Source: Gammaproteobacteria bacterium (GTDB lineage: Bacteria; Pseudomonadota; Gammaproteobacteria; Xanthomonadales; SZUA-36). From it: a stretch of 39,392 bases of DNA. Position numbers and translations under genes: made by a program. Positions 1 to 9,340 of the stretch are shown here, in pieces; within the stretch, counting starts at the first letter, position 1; the number at the start of each line of letters is the position of its first letter. Where the stretch lies: the NCBI GenBank assembly GCA_024279945.1, contig JAJRRA010000073.1, forward strand, positions 1 to 39,392, written 5' to 3'. Below the pieces are notes generated by a model. It did no database searches and was not told the origin of the DNA. It saw only the letters and a list, made by a program, of their open reading frames with translations.

Positions 1-171
1 AAAAATGCGAACCAAAGTAGCGGCATGGAATACAGACAGGAACAACCGACAAACCCATGTTGACTGGCAATTCGGTACCCATGATGCGAGACGCAAGTTA
101 AAACGCTTATATCCGAAGCTTTAACTTATACAGTGTACTAGAGCCGGGATAACAGTGTGGTTTGTGGGCTT
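1..171. other. Window edge, no gene seen
   Basis: This stretch lies downstream of bamC on the minus strand. In many gammaproteobacteria purC follows dapA-bamC, but I see no purC start on the minus strand here. No tRNA-like fold or convincing terminator was recognised. Confidence 0.4.
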
Positions 172-783
172 TTACCCCAGACGGGCTCTCAACACAGTCA
201 GTACGTGCTCAGCCGCATCCGGTTCACAATCGGTTCCATCGGCATACTTGATGTAGACGCGAGCGTTGTCACCATCCGGCCGGACATAAACCTGATAGGC
301 GCCGCTGTAGTCCTCCCGCTGATCTTTGCGCCAAAATGCCAGGCTGCTGAACAAGCCCGTATCCAGGTCATCAAACTTCTGGTAATAATCGAAGCGGTGG
401 ACGCCGTTTTCATCCTGCCTGATATTTTGCATACCACTTCTGCTGATAACGATTTTCAACCTGCGTTCGGCACTCTCATAATTATCTTCAACCAACAGGT
501 ACATGCCCTCGGATGACCAACTGAGATGTGAATTGGCATCGATTCCCGAAGTGGTGTTGGAAATTCTCGGTGGCCCGGATTCCAGGGCAAGTGTCGGAAG
601 CGGTATTGGAGGTGAATTTATGATCAATGCAGACCTTGATAACGGTGTGTCCAGACCTTCCGGAATGATCAGAGATTTGGTTTCGACAGACTCGTAGTAT
701 TCAGGCTTCCTGCCGCCAGATGAACATCCAGCCACAAAAAGCAATACCAAAACCAGCAAATAGCAGGTATATCTAGAAATCAT
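172..783 (-). CDS. bamC: Outer-membrane assembly lipoprotein BamC-like, short form
   Basis: Probable accessory lipoprotein of the BAM complex that inserts beta-barrel proteins into the outer membrane. The 203-residue product starts with a lipoprotein signal whose lipobox (VAGC) places the lipidated cysteine at residue 20. It continues with a Pro/Ser-rich stretch (about 26-60) like the extended BamC N-terminus, then one helix-grip-like domain (about 95-203). E. coli BamC is about 344 residues with two such domains, so this one is clearly shorter. It lies 29 bp downstream of dapA on the same strand, the conserved dapA-bamC order, and that context carries much of the call. The start is an ATG with only a weak ribosome site. 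A generic lipoprotein is the alternative. Confidence 0.7.
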   Translation of the reverse strand: MISRYTCYLLVLVLLFVAGCSSGGRKPEYYESVETKSLIIPEGLDTPLSRSALIINSPPIPLPTLALESGPPRISNTTSGIDANSHLSWSSEGMYLLVEDNYESAERRLKIVISRSGMQNIRQDENGVHRFDYYQKFDDLDTGLFSSLAFWRKDQREDYSGAYQVYVRPDGDNARVYIKYADGTDCEPDAAEHVLTVLRARLG

Positions 784-812
784 TTATTAAACACCAGTAA
801 GTGCAATCAACC

Positions 813-1694
813 TCAGGAGGGGATCAAACCCAATCCATGAAGGCATTGCCTGAGCTGTTCACGGTACCCCTCATCCAGCCCGGTCATAGGCAATCTTATG
901 TGGGGCCCGACCAGGCCCATTTCAAAGAGTGACCATTTTACAGGAATCGGATTGGTTTCGATCATCAAAATATTAAACAACTCAGTGAGTCTGTCTTCCA
1001 ATACATCAGCCCGCGCCCAGTCCTGTACATGAGCGCTTGCACAAAGTTCTGCCATGGGTCCCGGCACGACATTTGCCGCCACGGAAATCACACCCTGCGC
1101 TCCATGTTTCATGGCCTGCAGGCAACTGTGATCATCGCCACTGAGAACAATGAATAATTCACCACAGTGATCCAGAATCTCATCTATCCTCTGAGTGCTT
1201 CCGGTTGCCTCCTTGATGCCAACAATACGCGGGTGGCGGGACAAGCGCTCAACAGTTTTCGGAAGCATATCTACCGAAGTCCTGGACGGAACATTGTACA
1301 GGATTAACGGGATGTCGGATTCATCGGCAATTGCTGTGTAATGCGCCTCAAGGCCCGCCTGCGACGGCCGCACATAATAAGGTGTCACGATCAGGGCTGC
1401 ATCGGCGCCATGAATTGCCGCAAGCTGAGTCTGTTCCACCGACCGTCTGGTCGATGCGCTGCCGGTACCGGCGATCACCGGCATTTTCCCACCAAGCTGC
1501 TCAACCACGAGATCCAGAATTCCGGTAAACTCGTCCGGCGTCAATGCGACAGATTCGCCCGTTGTGCCGGCTATCACCAGGCCGCTGCTGCCCTGCTCCA
1601 GGTGAAAATCTACCAGGCGCCGCAGTGCACAGGTATCGACTTCGCCCCTGTCGGTGAAAGGAGTAACCAACGCTGTAATGCTGCCCTTAAACAT
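813..1694 (-). CDS. dapA: 4-hydroxy-tetrahydrodipicolinate synthase
   Basis: Condenses pyruvate with aspartate semialdehyde in the first committed step of the lysine/diaminopimelate pathway, in the cytoplasm. At 293 residues it has the usual family length. Visible active-site residues are the Thr pair of the GTTGES motif (T44, T45), Y133 in LYNVP, R138, and the Schiff-base lysine K161 in GIKEATG. bamC follows 29 bp downstream and is probably co-transcribed. The gene is divergent from bcp across about 146 bp. The ribosome-binding site is weak (AGAGACC region). Identification is firm. Confidence 0.97.
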   Translation of the reverse strand: MFKGSITALVTPFTDRGEVDTCALRRLVDFHLEQGSSGLVIAGTTGESVALTPDEFTGILDLVVEQLGGKMPVIAGTGSASTRRSVEQTQLAAIHGADAALIVTPYYVRPSQAGLEAHYTAIADESDIPLILYNVPSRTSVDMLPKTVERLSRHPRIVGIKEATGSTQRIDEILDHCGELFIVLSGDDHSCLQAMKHGAQGVISVAANVVPGPMAELCASAHVQDWARADVLEDRLTELFNILMIETNPIPVKWSLFEMGLVGPHIRLPMTGLDEGYREQLRQCLHGLGLIPS

Positions 1695-1840
1695 AAGTAA
1701 AAATGGTCTCTGATAACGGCGTCATGGTACTTGCGGACCACTGGTCTGACAAGTATGCTGCCATTATCAGTCAGGGTCACGGCCCTGTGAAGCATCTGGT
1801 CTGTTTCTGAATTCATTTATTACGGCAAAATGGAGTGTTA

Positions 1841-2326
1841 ATGGTTCGCGTTGGTAAGAAGGTAGCCCATTTTTCCCTACCCGCTACCGGTGACAAGGAA
1901 TGGTCACTCGAAGATTTCAGAGGCGGGAATCTTGTCCTGTATTTCTACCCCAAAGACAGCACTCCCGGCTGTACCCTGGAGGGTCAGAATTTTCGTGACA
2001 GTCATGAACTGTTCCGCAAATACAATACGGACATCCTCGGCGTATCCCGCGATAGCCTGAAATCTCACGAAAACTTCAAGGCCAAACAGGGATTCCCGTT
2101 CGAACTTTTATCCGACCAGGATGAAACACTGTGCAGGCAGTTCGATGTAATCCACGAAAAAAATATGTATGGCCGTAAGGTCATGGGCATTGTCCGCAGC
2201 ACTTTCCTGATCGACAGCAAAGGCGTCCTTCGACAGGAGTGGCGCAAAGTCCGCGTAAAAGGACATGTAGACGAAGTGCTGGACGCAGTCAGGGCTTTAT
2301 ACGTTCTCCCACACATCAAGGATTGA
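1841..2326 (+). CDS. bcp: Thioredoxin-dependent peroxiredoxin, Bcp/PrxQ type
   Basis: Reduces hydrogen and organic peroxides with electrons from thioredoxin, in the cytoplasm. The product has 161 residues. The peroxidatic cysteine is C44 in the TPGCT motif. The position five residues later, where E. coli Bcp has its resolving cysteine, is Asn. A second cysteine, C98 in ETLCRQF, is a candidate alternative resolving residue. The RSTFLID strand is present. I chose the ATG at 1841 because GGAG lies 5 nt upstream; a GTG two codons earlier overlaps that ribosome site. phoH follows after 7 bp, implying one transcript. Confidence 0.95.
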   Translation: MVRVGKKVAHFSLPATGDKEWSLEDFRGGNLVLYFYPKDSTPGCTLEGQNFRDSHELFRKYNTDILGVSRDSLKSHENFKAKQGFPFELLSDQDETLCRQFDVIHEKNMYGRKVMGIVRSTFLIDSKGVLRQEWRKVRVKGHVDEVLDAVRALYVLPHIKD

Positions 2327-2333
2327 TCCATTC

Positions 2334-3728
2334 ATGGGCAGCAAAAAACGCCTGTACATCATTGATACCAACGTGCTGATGCACGACCCGACCTCGATTT
2401 TCCGTTTTGAAGAACACGATGTTTTCTTGCCCATGATGGTGCTGGAGGAACTCGATGCGGCAAAGAAGGGTCTGTCCGAAGTGGCTCGAAACGTTCGCCA
2501 GGTGAGCCGGTTTATCGGCGAAATGATGCAGCACCAACAGACTACCCGACTCGACCGGGGGCTGGAACTGCGCGAACCTGACGGGCTGGAGTTGCAAGCG
2601 GGAACAGGACGCCTGTTTTTCCAGACCGCCATGCCTGAGATGCACTCCAGCCTGTTGCGGGATGGCTCATTCGCCGATAACGAAATACTCAGCACGGCAC
2701 TGAGTTTGCAGAAGTCCGATGCCGGAAGGGAAATCATACTTGTCTCCAAAGACATCAACCTCAGAATCAAGGCTGCAATTCTGGGTGTGCAGGCCCAGGA
2801 TTATTATAACGACCGGGCGCTTGATGACCTGAGCCTGCTCTACAAAGGCCTGCTTGTACACGATGAACGATTCTGGGATGATTATCCTGAACTCGAATCC
2901 TGGAATGAAAACGGCCGCGCCTATTACAGAATCCAGAACGAAAACCACAACGGCTGGTATCCAAACCAGTGCGTAGCCATTGGGCAGGCAAGTGGCGTAG
3001 AGGCACTGGTCAAGGAAGTCAGCCACCACAGAGTCAAGCTTCGCCTGGTCGACGACTTTTATGCGGGCCATAAAAGTGTCTGGGGCATTCACGCCCGTAA
3101 CCGTGAACAGAATTTTGCACTGAATCTACTGATGGATCCCGATATCGATTTCGTGACCCTGATGGGGACGGCTGGAACCGGCAAGACCCTGCTAACCCTG
3201 GCCGCCGGCCTGGCGCAAACCATGGATGAAAGCCGCTACAAGGAAATCATCGTTACTCGCGCCACTATCTCTATCGGAGAAGACATTGGTCACTTGCCAG
3301 GAACTGAAGAAGAAAAAATGACCCCCTGGATGGGTGCCCTCACAGACAATCTGGAAGTTCTTACCCAACCGCAGGAGGGAGGCGAATGGGGTCGCGCGGC
3401 AACCAATGACTTACTGGCCAGTCGGGTAAAGATCCGCGCGCTCAACTTTATGCGCGGCAGAACCTTTCTGAACCGCTTCGTCATCATCGATGAAGCCCAG
3501 AACATTACGCCCAAGCAGATGAAAGCCCTGCTCACCCGCGCCGGCCCCGGAACCAAAATGGTTTGCCTGGGCAACGTGGAACAGATCGATACACCTTATC
3601 TGACGGAAACTACGTCCGGCCTGACCTTCGCCGTAGACCGTTTCAAACAGTGGGACCATGCAGGCCACATCACCCTGCAGAGAGGCGAACGCTCCCGCCT
3701 GGCTGATTTCGCCTCAGACGTACTGTAG
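2334..3728 (+). CDS. PIN-domain PhoH family ATPase
   Basis: Fusion of an N-terminal PIN nuclease domain (about 6-140; the IIDTNVLM motif supplies the first acidic residue, D11) to a C-terminal PhoH helicase-like ATPase (about 255-464). Walker A is GTAGTGKT at residues 278-285. Walker B has D386-E387 in VIIDEAQN. The 464-residue length fits the PhoH2/YlaK-type PIN-PhoH family, whose studied members act on RNA as helicase and ribonuclease. Despite the family name (phosphate-starvation inducible), no Pho box was seen upstream. It is the second gene of a bcp-phoH pair and converges on the DUF3179 gene 56 bp away. The family is certain; the cellular role is inferred. Confidence 0.93.
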   Translation: MGSKKRLYIIDTNVLMHDPTSIFRFEEHDVFLPMMVLEELDAAKKGLSEVARNVRQVSRFIGEMMQHQQTTRLDRGLELREPDGLELQAGTGRLFFQTAMPEMHSSLLRDGSFADNEILSTALSLQKSDAGREIILVSKDINLRIKAAILGVQAQDYYNDRALDDLSLLYKGLLVHDERFWDDYPELESWNENGRAYYRIQNENHNGWYPNQCVAIGQASGVEALVKEVSHHRVKLRLVDDFYAGHKSVWGIHARNREQNFALNLLMDPDIDFVTLMGTAGTGKTLLTLAAGLAQTMDESRYKEIIVTRATISIGEDIGHLPGTEEEKMTPWMGALTDNLEVLTQPQEGGEWGRAATNDLLASRVKIRALNFMRGRTFLNRFVIIDEAQNITPKQMKALLTRAGPGTKMVCLGNVEQIDTPYLTETTSGLTFAVDRFKQWDHAGHITLQRGERSRLADFASDVL

Positions 3729-3784
3729 CGCCTGGAATCTCTGATGGCCCCATCTGGAGTTCAACAAATCTAAGGCCCCTCTGA

Positions 3785-4759
3785 TTAATGATTACGTTTA
3801 TCGATTAAGCCCGTATCAGGATGAAAGCTGTACCAGGCGAACCAGTACATACGATGCACCGGGACCGGTTTTCCACCGAGTGAGCCGGTGACACCACCGG
3901 CCTCGTCCACTTCAAGGCGTAACGTTGTTCCCTTGACGTCATGTTCCCAACTGCCGATTTTCTTCAACCACTCGTCTTCGACAGCAATGGACAGGCCCTT
4001 GATTTCTACCCCATATATAACCTTTTTTACATGCAAACGTGCATCCATGTCCGTGACTGGAAACAGCAAACGATCACTGGAATCGTAATCTCCGTACGTT
4101 TTTTTTACATACTGCTGCCGGCGGGCCGGAGGCGCGAGTACTTCGGCACCGGGATTTGTAGCTTTCCACTCGTCCCACAAGCTCATCGTTACGGGCAATG
4201 ATTGCAGCATCAAACCGCGCTTGGGACCAGCGATCGCCCGACCGGTAATTTGCTGCCATAGTGATTCAGTCTTGCGGTCATACATAATGAGATCGTTGTT
4301 GTGCAGCAGGCCCGATACACCCAACTGAACACTGTCTCCATCAAGTACACGGATAAAAGCCAACCCCGATCCACACAGCGGGCAATAGGTAATCGCAACC
4401 GGCGTTTTTCCAAAAATATCATTTACGATTTCGTGGCGATCGAGAATCCGCGTGGGGTATGCACGAGTAAGATTTTCGTATGTTATGGATAAAACAAGAT
4501 CATCCCCATCCAAATAATCCACATCCGGAATTTTCAAAAATACCGGATGGTCAATGGACGGGATGCAATCCCTTTGCGGGCAACCCTGGAATACGCTATC
4601 AAGTTCAGCATCAATATCTCCAGCACCATATTGAAAAGTGTCCATCAGAATATCGACTTCATACCCCCGAGTGTTACCTCGGCGTGTCGAATTTCCATCT
4701 GCAGTGACGGGGACGCTGATTAACAGGCAGCAGAACAGGACCGCAAGTCTCGTTATCAC
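3785..4759 (-). CDS. Exported DUF3179 domain protein
   Basis: A 324-residue protein of the DUF3179 family, whose biochemical function is not known to me. From a GTG start at 4759 it opens with a signal peptide (about residues 1-20, ending PVTA) and should be periplasmic or secreted. The hallmark CPLCGSG motif is at about residues 126-132, followed by LLHNNDLIMYD and SLWQQITGRAIAGP segments typical of the family. I prefer the GTG start because GGAG lies 6 nt upstream and the signal peptide follows at once; the frame stays open 67 codons further upstream, but that part is low-complexity and unlike the family. It lies 61 bp downstream of the PerM-like gene and may be co-transcribed. Confidence 0.85.
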   Translation of the reverse strand: MITRLAVLFCCLLISVPVTADGNSTRRGNTRGYEVDILMDTFQYGAGDIDAELDSVFQGCPQRDCIPSIDHPVFLKIPDVDYLDGDDLVLSITYENLTRAYPTRILDRHEIVNDIFGKTPVAITYCPLCGSGLAFIRVLDGDSVQLGVSGLLHNNDLIMYDRKTESLWQQITGRAIAGPKRGLMLQSLPVTMSLWDEWKATNPGAEVLAPPARRQQYVKKTYGDYDSSDRLLFPVTDMDARLHVKKVIYGVEIKGLSIAVEDEWLKKIGSWEHDVKGTTLRLEVDEAGGVTGSLGGKPVPVHRMYWFAWYSFHPDTGLIDKRNH

Positions 4760-4820
4760 ATTTTTCTCCGGGCCGGGACGAGTTTCAATACAAGCAGACC
4801 GGAATCGATGAGAAGAAATT

Positions 4821-5912
4821 TCAGGCAGATGAAGATTCGCCTTGCCCGGGGTCAGACAGCCCCTCTTCCTGCCGCCTGGGCCAGGACCGCAATACGGCCT
4901 GCACCAGCGTGGCCAGAGGAATGGCAAAGAAGATCCCCCAGAACCCCCACAGTCCACCAAAAAACAGGATTGCGAGAATAATAGCGACCGGGTGCAGATT
5001 GACTACCTCAGAAAACAACAGGGGCACCAGAAGGTTTCCATCCAGAGCCTGGATCACAGCATAGGCAATCATGATATGACCAAAATCCCAGGACCAACCG
5101 AACTGGAAATAGGCAATTAGCGCGATGGGGACAGTAACCACTGCAGCACCGACATACGGAATCAAGACGGAAAAACCCACCAGGGTTGCCAACAAAGCAG
5201 AGTATTGCAGGCCCAATATAATGAATGTTATATAGGTTACTGATCCTACGATAAATATTTCAGTTACTTTTCCACGAACGTAGTTGGCTATCTGCACTTC
5301 TGCCTCAACCCATACCTTGGTCACCAGGCTGCGTTCCCTGGGCAAATAACCGCCCACCCAGTTGAGCATCAGATCCTTGTCCTTGAGGAAGAAAAACACC
5401 AGCACCGGCAACAGTACGAGGTAGACAAGCAGCGTGACAATGCTGCCCAGCGATGAAAGTGACCAACTCAGCGCCTGCTGACCAACTCCGGCAATTTCCT
5501 GCCCAACCTGGCTGATAATACCATTCACCTGCGCCGCAGAAACCAGTTGAGGATAGTGTTGCGGCAGTTGCTTGAGCAGTGTCTGACCCTGGGCGATGTA
5601 GTCCGGCAACTGTTGCACCAACTGGGTCAGTTGTCGGGTAATAATGGGCATCAGGCCAAAGAGAATAAACAGCAAAACGGTAATGAACAGGAGAAAGACA
5701 ATGATGACGGCGAACATCCTGGACATACCAAGTTTTTGCAGGAGGGTGACAATGGCTTCCAGCAAATAGGCAATAACCAGGCTGGCAAATACTGGCGCCA
5801 GCCATTTTCCCAGTCCGATAATGACCGCAAATCCGACAATCAGGAAGAGGCCAAGGATAACGACCTGTGGGTCGGAAAAGGAGCGCTTATACCAATTTTT
5901 TAGCAGTTCCAA
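4821..5912 (-). CDS. AI-2E/PerM family membrane protein
   Basis: A 363-residue polytopic inner-membrane protein of the AI-2E exporter/PerM family. Members have been linked to autoinducer export or ion antiport, but the substrate of this one cannot be read from sequence. Two N-terminal hydrophobic segments (about 17-50), another at about 65-90, a Gln-rich amphipathic region (about 95-150) and four or more C-terminal segments match the family layout. The start is TTG: an in-frame TGA lies five codons upstream, there is no earlier ATG or GTG, and AGAGGAA sits 8 nt before it. Translation may therefore be modest. The DUF3179 gene follows 61 bp downstream. Confidence 0.88.
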   Translation of the reverse strand: MELLKNWYKRSFSDPQVVILGLFLIVGFAVIIGLGKWLAPVFASLVIAYLLEAIVTLLQKLGMSRMFAVIIVFLLFITVLLFILFGLMPIITRQLTQLVQQLPDYIAQGQTLLKQLPQHYPQLVSAAQVNGIISQVGQEIAGVGQQALSWSLSSLGSIVTLLVYLVLLPVLVFFFLKDKDLMLNWVGGYLPRERSLVTKVWVEAEVQIANYVRGKVTEIFIVGSVTYITFIILGLQYSALLATLVGFSVLIPYVGAAVVTVPIALIAYFQFGWSWDFGHIMIAYAVIQALDGNLLVPLLFSEVVNLHPVAIILAILFFGGLWGFWGIFFAIPLATLVQAVLRSWPRRQEEGLSDPGQGESSSA

Positions 5913-6209
5913 CGATGATTCCTCTGCTCAGCCCCTGCCGGGACTCGCTAGCCCCCATATTGCACGAATAATCCGAAGTTTGCAGTGTAGCTGGCGATAC
6001 AGTTTGGGTGATTGTTCGAAGAAGCATAGCGGTAGCTATGGTTTGAGAAGGATCGGCCGAAATGTGAAGACAGATGCTGTGCAAAACCGGATAGGACAGA
6101 CTGTATTTTTTGCATAGCAATCATTTTCATCGTAAGCTACTGAATTTGCTCAAAATAAGTCATATGACCGTCCGCCTTCGAGCAAGAGGCGGGCCAAGGG
6201 GAGAAGGAA
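5913..6209. other. Intergenic region with small palindrome
   Basis: About 297 bp between two minus-strand genes. It should hold the promoter of the PerM-like gene. Short ORFs here (77 residues or fewer) have no recognisable product. A small perfect inverted repeat lies at 6025-6040. No clear terminator with a T tract was seen. Confidence 0.4.
6025..6040. repeat. Small inverted repeat
   Basis: CATAGC, four-base centre GGTA, GCTATG: a perfect 6-bp-arm inverted repeat in non-coding DNA upstream of the PerM-like gene. It could be an operator or part of a dispersed repeat; its role is unknown. Confidence 0.35.
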
Positions 6210-7406
6210 TCAGAAGTTCATGGTCCACAGCGCTTCCAGTTCGAAACGCTGGTTCAGATCTTCCGTGGTCACACCAAGTACGCTGCCGCCAAAGGCGAAT
6301 TCAGACGGTGCATAGGCTGCGTTGAAATTCAGACGACTGCGCTCCCCCGTACGGTGGGAATACCCGAGAACCACGGAACTGCTGGCCAGGTCACTTTTGA
6401 TTGCCTTTCTCAGCAACTGTGAAGATGGAGATGGCTGAGTCCGGGTGCTCAAATCAATGTGCCACTGACTGTCACCACCATCGCTCCAACTAATACCAAC
6501 GCTGTATATGGTCAAATCCTGCCAGTCAAACGAAGGGCTGGTTGAGTCCCCCAGCAACGACAGGAAGCGATTGGGCAGGAAACGGCTTGGGAATGCGTTG
6601 ATTCCACTATACATCACGCGCTCGACCGCCACGTTGAGCCAGGAGCGTTCACTGGCCTGGAAGGCCAGCCCCACCCGGGCACGGGCCGGAATATCGAGAT
6701 CTGCAGTCTGAGAATACACCCCCCGATAGGCGGCAAATTCATCCATATCGATGGTCGACTGGTAACCGGCATCCACTTCAATGCCACTGACAACTTCCTG
6801 TCGAACGGCCAGCCTGACACCCGTACCATAGGAAGTTTCCTGGTAAGGTGCGTATCGCGGTAAAGCCCAAATGGCGCTATCTGGCGTACTGGCGGCATAA
6901 AGCCCAAGGTTTGATGCACTGTAGCGCTGATAGGCGATGACTGCTGAAACGCCCAGGATGCCATTGTCCGTAATCTGATGTTCAAAGCCAGGGGCAAAAT
7001 ACTGCCGTTCGAAGCTTGTGCCCTGATAGATGAGTTCAGATTCGAAACCGCGCTGCAGGTAATCGCCGGAAGACTGCCACTCAAAATTCAGCTTCATCCA
7101 GGAATCAGGAGTCGCCCGTTCCAGGTCGCTGGCAAAATCCGGGAGAATCAGGACATCCTCGCTCCGCAACCAACTGATCCGGACCGGCTCGGCATCTTTT
7201 GGCAGCAAGTAGGAGGGAGTCAGTTCCTGACTCAGGTATTCCTGCCAGGGGCCAAGTTCAAAACCGATAACATAAAACGACGTGAGTCCTGCTCCGCCCG
7301 CAACGAAGCTTGTGACAGGCAAGCCGGTGACCTGGGCACCGGCAAACCCCGGCAGCATCCCCATAAAGGCTAGAACTGTAATAGCAGTTCGCAGTCGTAT
7401 ATTCAT
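6210..7406 (-). CDS. Outer-membrane beta-barrel protein, OmpP1/FadL-like
   Basis: A 398-residue predicted outer-membrane barrel. It begins with a signal peptide (residues 1-24, cleaved after GFAGA), has alternating polar and aromatic beta-strands throughout, and ends with a terminal Phe (WTMNF), the usual BAM insertion signal. Layout and length resemble the FadL/OmpP1/TodX transporters that move hydrophobic compounds across the outer membrane, but I recognise no substrate-specific motif. I chose the ATG at 7406 because the signal peptide starts there. An ATG ten codons upstream is open but has no ribosome site, and the chosen start has only a short-spaced AGGG. The gene stands alone. Confidence 0.7.
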   Translation of the reverse strand: MNIRLRTAITVLAFMGMLPGFAGAQVTGLPVTSFVAGGAGLTSFYVIGFELGPWQEYLSQELTPSYLLPKDAEPVRISWLRSEDVLILPDFASDLERATPDSWMKLNFEWQSSGDYLQRGFESELIYQGTSFERQYFAPGFEHQITDNGILGVSAVIAYQRYSASNLGLYAASTPDSAIWALPRYAPYQETSYGTGVRLAVRQEVVSGIEVDAGYQSTIDMDEFAAYRGVYSQTADLDIPARARVGLAFQASERSWLNVAVERVMYSGINAFPSRFLPNRFLSLLGDSTSPSFDWQDLTIYSVGISWSDGGDSQWHIDLSTRTQPSPSSQLLRKAIKSDLASSSVVLGYSHRTGERSRLNFNAAYAPSEFAFGGSVLGVTTEDLNQRFELEALWTMNF

Positions 7407-7781
7407 ACCCTGTACAACAAAAATCTGCACCAACATGGTGAAATATGGCAGGAATACAACACCAAGTCAATGTTGACTACAAAAGAAACCTCCAGACCCC
7501 GGACCCGAGCCGCCAGTTAAACACAAGTGATTGTTTTTAAATAGGCTCCTGGCGAGGGAACACCCGCCCCACTGAGCGCTGGGAATCACTGCTGTTGCCA
7601 GGCTGTCGAGTTCTTGCGTTGCTGGAATACAACACGCTCCAATCCGCCCGGTATAGCATTTACTTTTGCGCAAACCTTGAATAAGACGGGCGACAGGGGG
7701 ATATTTGTCTGAGTCTGCTGGTACTGGAACTCAGTTTCAGCTTTCTTGTCGATATCACAAGGGGATATTTTCGGATAAAAA
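7407..7781. other. Divergent intergenic region, no gene recognised
   Basis: About 375 bp between the divergent barrel gene and the M48 protease gene; promoters for both are expected. A weak hairpin (CTGAGT at 7709-7714 with ACTCAG at 7729-7734) precedes the protease gene. A 68-codon minus-strand ORF here has no protein-like features. No Pho box or riboswitch was recognised. Confidence 0.4.
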
Positions 7782-9266
7782 ATGCCTACGATCAGACGGA
7801 ATAAGCACTACATGAACCGGCTTGCTGTCGCCGTTCTTACGGCCTGCACCAGTTTGGTCAGTGTCGCACAGACGGAGCGACTGGAACTGCCGGATATGGG
7901 GGCCTCTGCAGACACCATTCTGTCCCGGGCTGAGGAAGAAGAGTACGCCAATGCACTGGTTCGCCAAATGCGCGCCTATGAAGTACTTAACGAGGACCCG
8001 TTGATCAGCGCTTTTTTCGAGGACATGGGCTACCGCCTGGCCTCACATAGCGATCGCCCCGACAAATCCTTCACTTTCGTTGTAATCAACCAGGATATCG
8101 TCAACGCCTTTGCCGCTCCCGGCGGAGTTGTTGCGCTATACAGCGGCCTGATTCTGGCTGCTGATGACGAAAACGAAGTGGCCGGTGTACTGGCCCATGA
8201 AATTGCGCACATCACGCAGCAGCACCTGTACCGAGCCCTGGAAAACCAACAGGCAATGACCATTCCCCTCGCCCTCGCCATGCTCGGCCTGATTCTGATC
8301 GGTGGTGGCAGTGGTGAAGCAATCCAGGGGGCGCTGATAGGCGCTCAGGCAGCAGCACAGCAGGCATCGATCTATTTCACACGACAAAATGAAACTGAGG
8401 CCGACCGGATCGGCATCAGGACCTTGTCGATCGCGGGATACGACCCAGCCGGCATGGTTGAATTTTTTGAAAAAATGGGCCGGATGACGCGTGCTATGGG
8501 TGAAGGCCCCCCTGAATTCCTGAGAACACACCCGGTATCGGTCAGCCGCATAACGGAAGCAAAAAATCGCGCCGAGAATATGCCTAAACCCAAGCCTTCT
8601 GATGGCAGGGATTTTTACCTGGTGCAAGCACGCCTTCGGGCGATGCTGGAAGAATATCCGGACACGGCCCTGGAATATTACAAGAACAGGCTCGAAAGAG
8701 CGGACTCCAGCGAAGCAGAAAGTGACTCGCTCTATTACGGCATGGCAATCGCTCTGCAGCGTAAAGGGGATTATAAGGAGGCACACAAAATCCTCGAAAG
8801 CCTGATGGCCAGAGACCAGCATGTCATGTATGAGTTGCAACTGGCGGACCTTGATCTTGATTCCGGGCACGAACAGGCAGCACTGGACAGGTTGAGTGGC
8901 CTCTATCACAGTTTTCCGGGCAACCACGCAATCGCTCTGCAATATGGCCAGGCGCTGCTCAAAAATAGAGATTCCGATCAGGCCGAGACGGCCAGCGTGA
9001 TCCTTCGACAACAACTATTGACCCATCCCGATGATCCGGTTCTGTATGAGTTATATGCCAGAGCATCCAATACGGCCGGTGATTTTGTGCGCGCTAAAGA
9101 AGCCATTGCCGAGTCCTACTACCTGAGAGGCGGCACCCATGAAGCCATTGTCCAACTCCAGGAACTGGCCGAACGCGATGACCTGGACTATTACCAGAGA
9201 GCCCGGGTTACAGATCGCCTGAATGAACTCCGCACGGAATTGACCAAGGAAAATCTGGAACACTGA
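7782..9266 (+). CDS. bepA: Periplasmic M48 metalloprotease with TPR repeats, BepA-like
   Basis: Zinc metalloprotease/chaperone of outer-membrane protein quality control. The 494-residue product has an N-terminal signal peptide (about 10-30), an M48 catalytic domain with HEIAH at residues 139-143 and the third zinc ligand E206 in ETEADR, then a TPR-rich C-terminus (about 300-490). BepA in E. coli degrades stalled LptD and BamA substrates at the BAM complex and has the same architecture and similar length (487). The start is ATG 7782; an ATG ten codons later, directly before the hydrophobic core, is a reasonable alternative since neither has a strong ribosome site. The Pho-regulated phoB-phoR gene begins 133 bp downstream. 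Confidence 0.9.
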   Translation: MPTIRRNKHYMNRLAVAVLTACTSLVSVAQTERLELPDMGASADTILSRAEEEEYANALVRQMRAYEVLNEDPLISAFFEDMGYRLASHSDRPDKSFTFVVINQDIVNAFAAPGGVVALYSGLILAADDENEVAGVLAHEIAHITQQHLYRALENQQAMTIPLALAMLGLILIGGGSGEAIQGALIGAQAAAQQASIYFTRQNETEADRIGIRTLSIAGYDPAGMVEFFEKMGRMTRAMGEGPPEFLRTHPVSVSRITEAKNRAENMPKPKPSDGRDFYLVQARLRAMLEEYPDTALEYYKNRLERADSSEAESDSLYYGMAIALQRKGDYKEAHKILESLMARDQHVMYELQLADLDLDSGHEQAALDRLSGLYHSFPGNHAIALQYGQALLKNRDSDQAETASVILRQQLLTHPDDPVLYELYARASNTAGDFVRAKEAIAESYYLRGGTHEAIVQLQELAERDDLDYYQRARVTDRLNELRTELTKENLEH

Positions 9267-9340
9267 AAGCCAGGAGATCATTGACCTGGTGCCCAATTTA
9301 TCGCATCGCAATTACACATTAATCGGCTAAATACAAAAGC

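Noticed and set aside
4760-4960. N-terminal extension of the DUF3179 gene
   Set aside because: It lacks family similarity and would place the signal peptide about 67 residues inside; the GTG at 4759 has a proper ribosome site.
5887-6130. Short minus-strand ORFs of 60 and 77 codons between the PerM-like gene and the barrel gene
   Set aside because: They overlap each other in different frames, one runs into the perM-like start, and neither shows a motif or a ribosome site.
8136-9014. 292-codon minus-strand ORF inside bepA
   Set aside because: The sense frame has HEIAH, EAD and TPR motifs; the antisense product has no recognisable domain.
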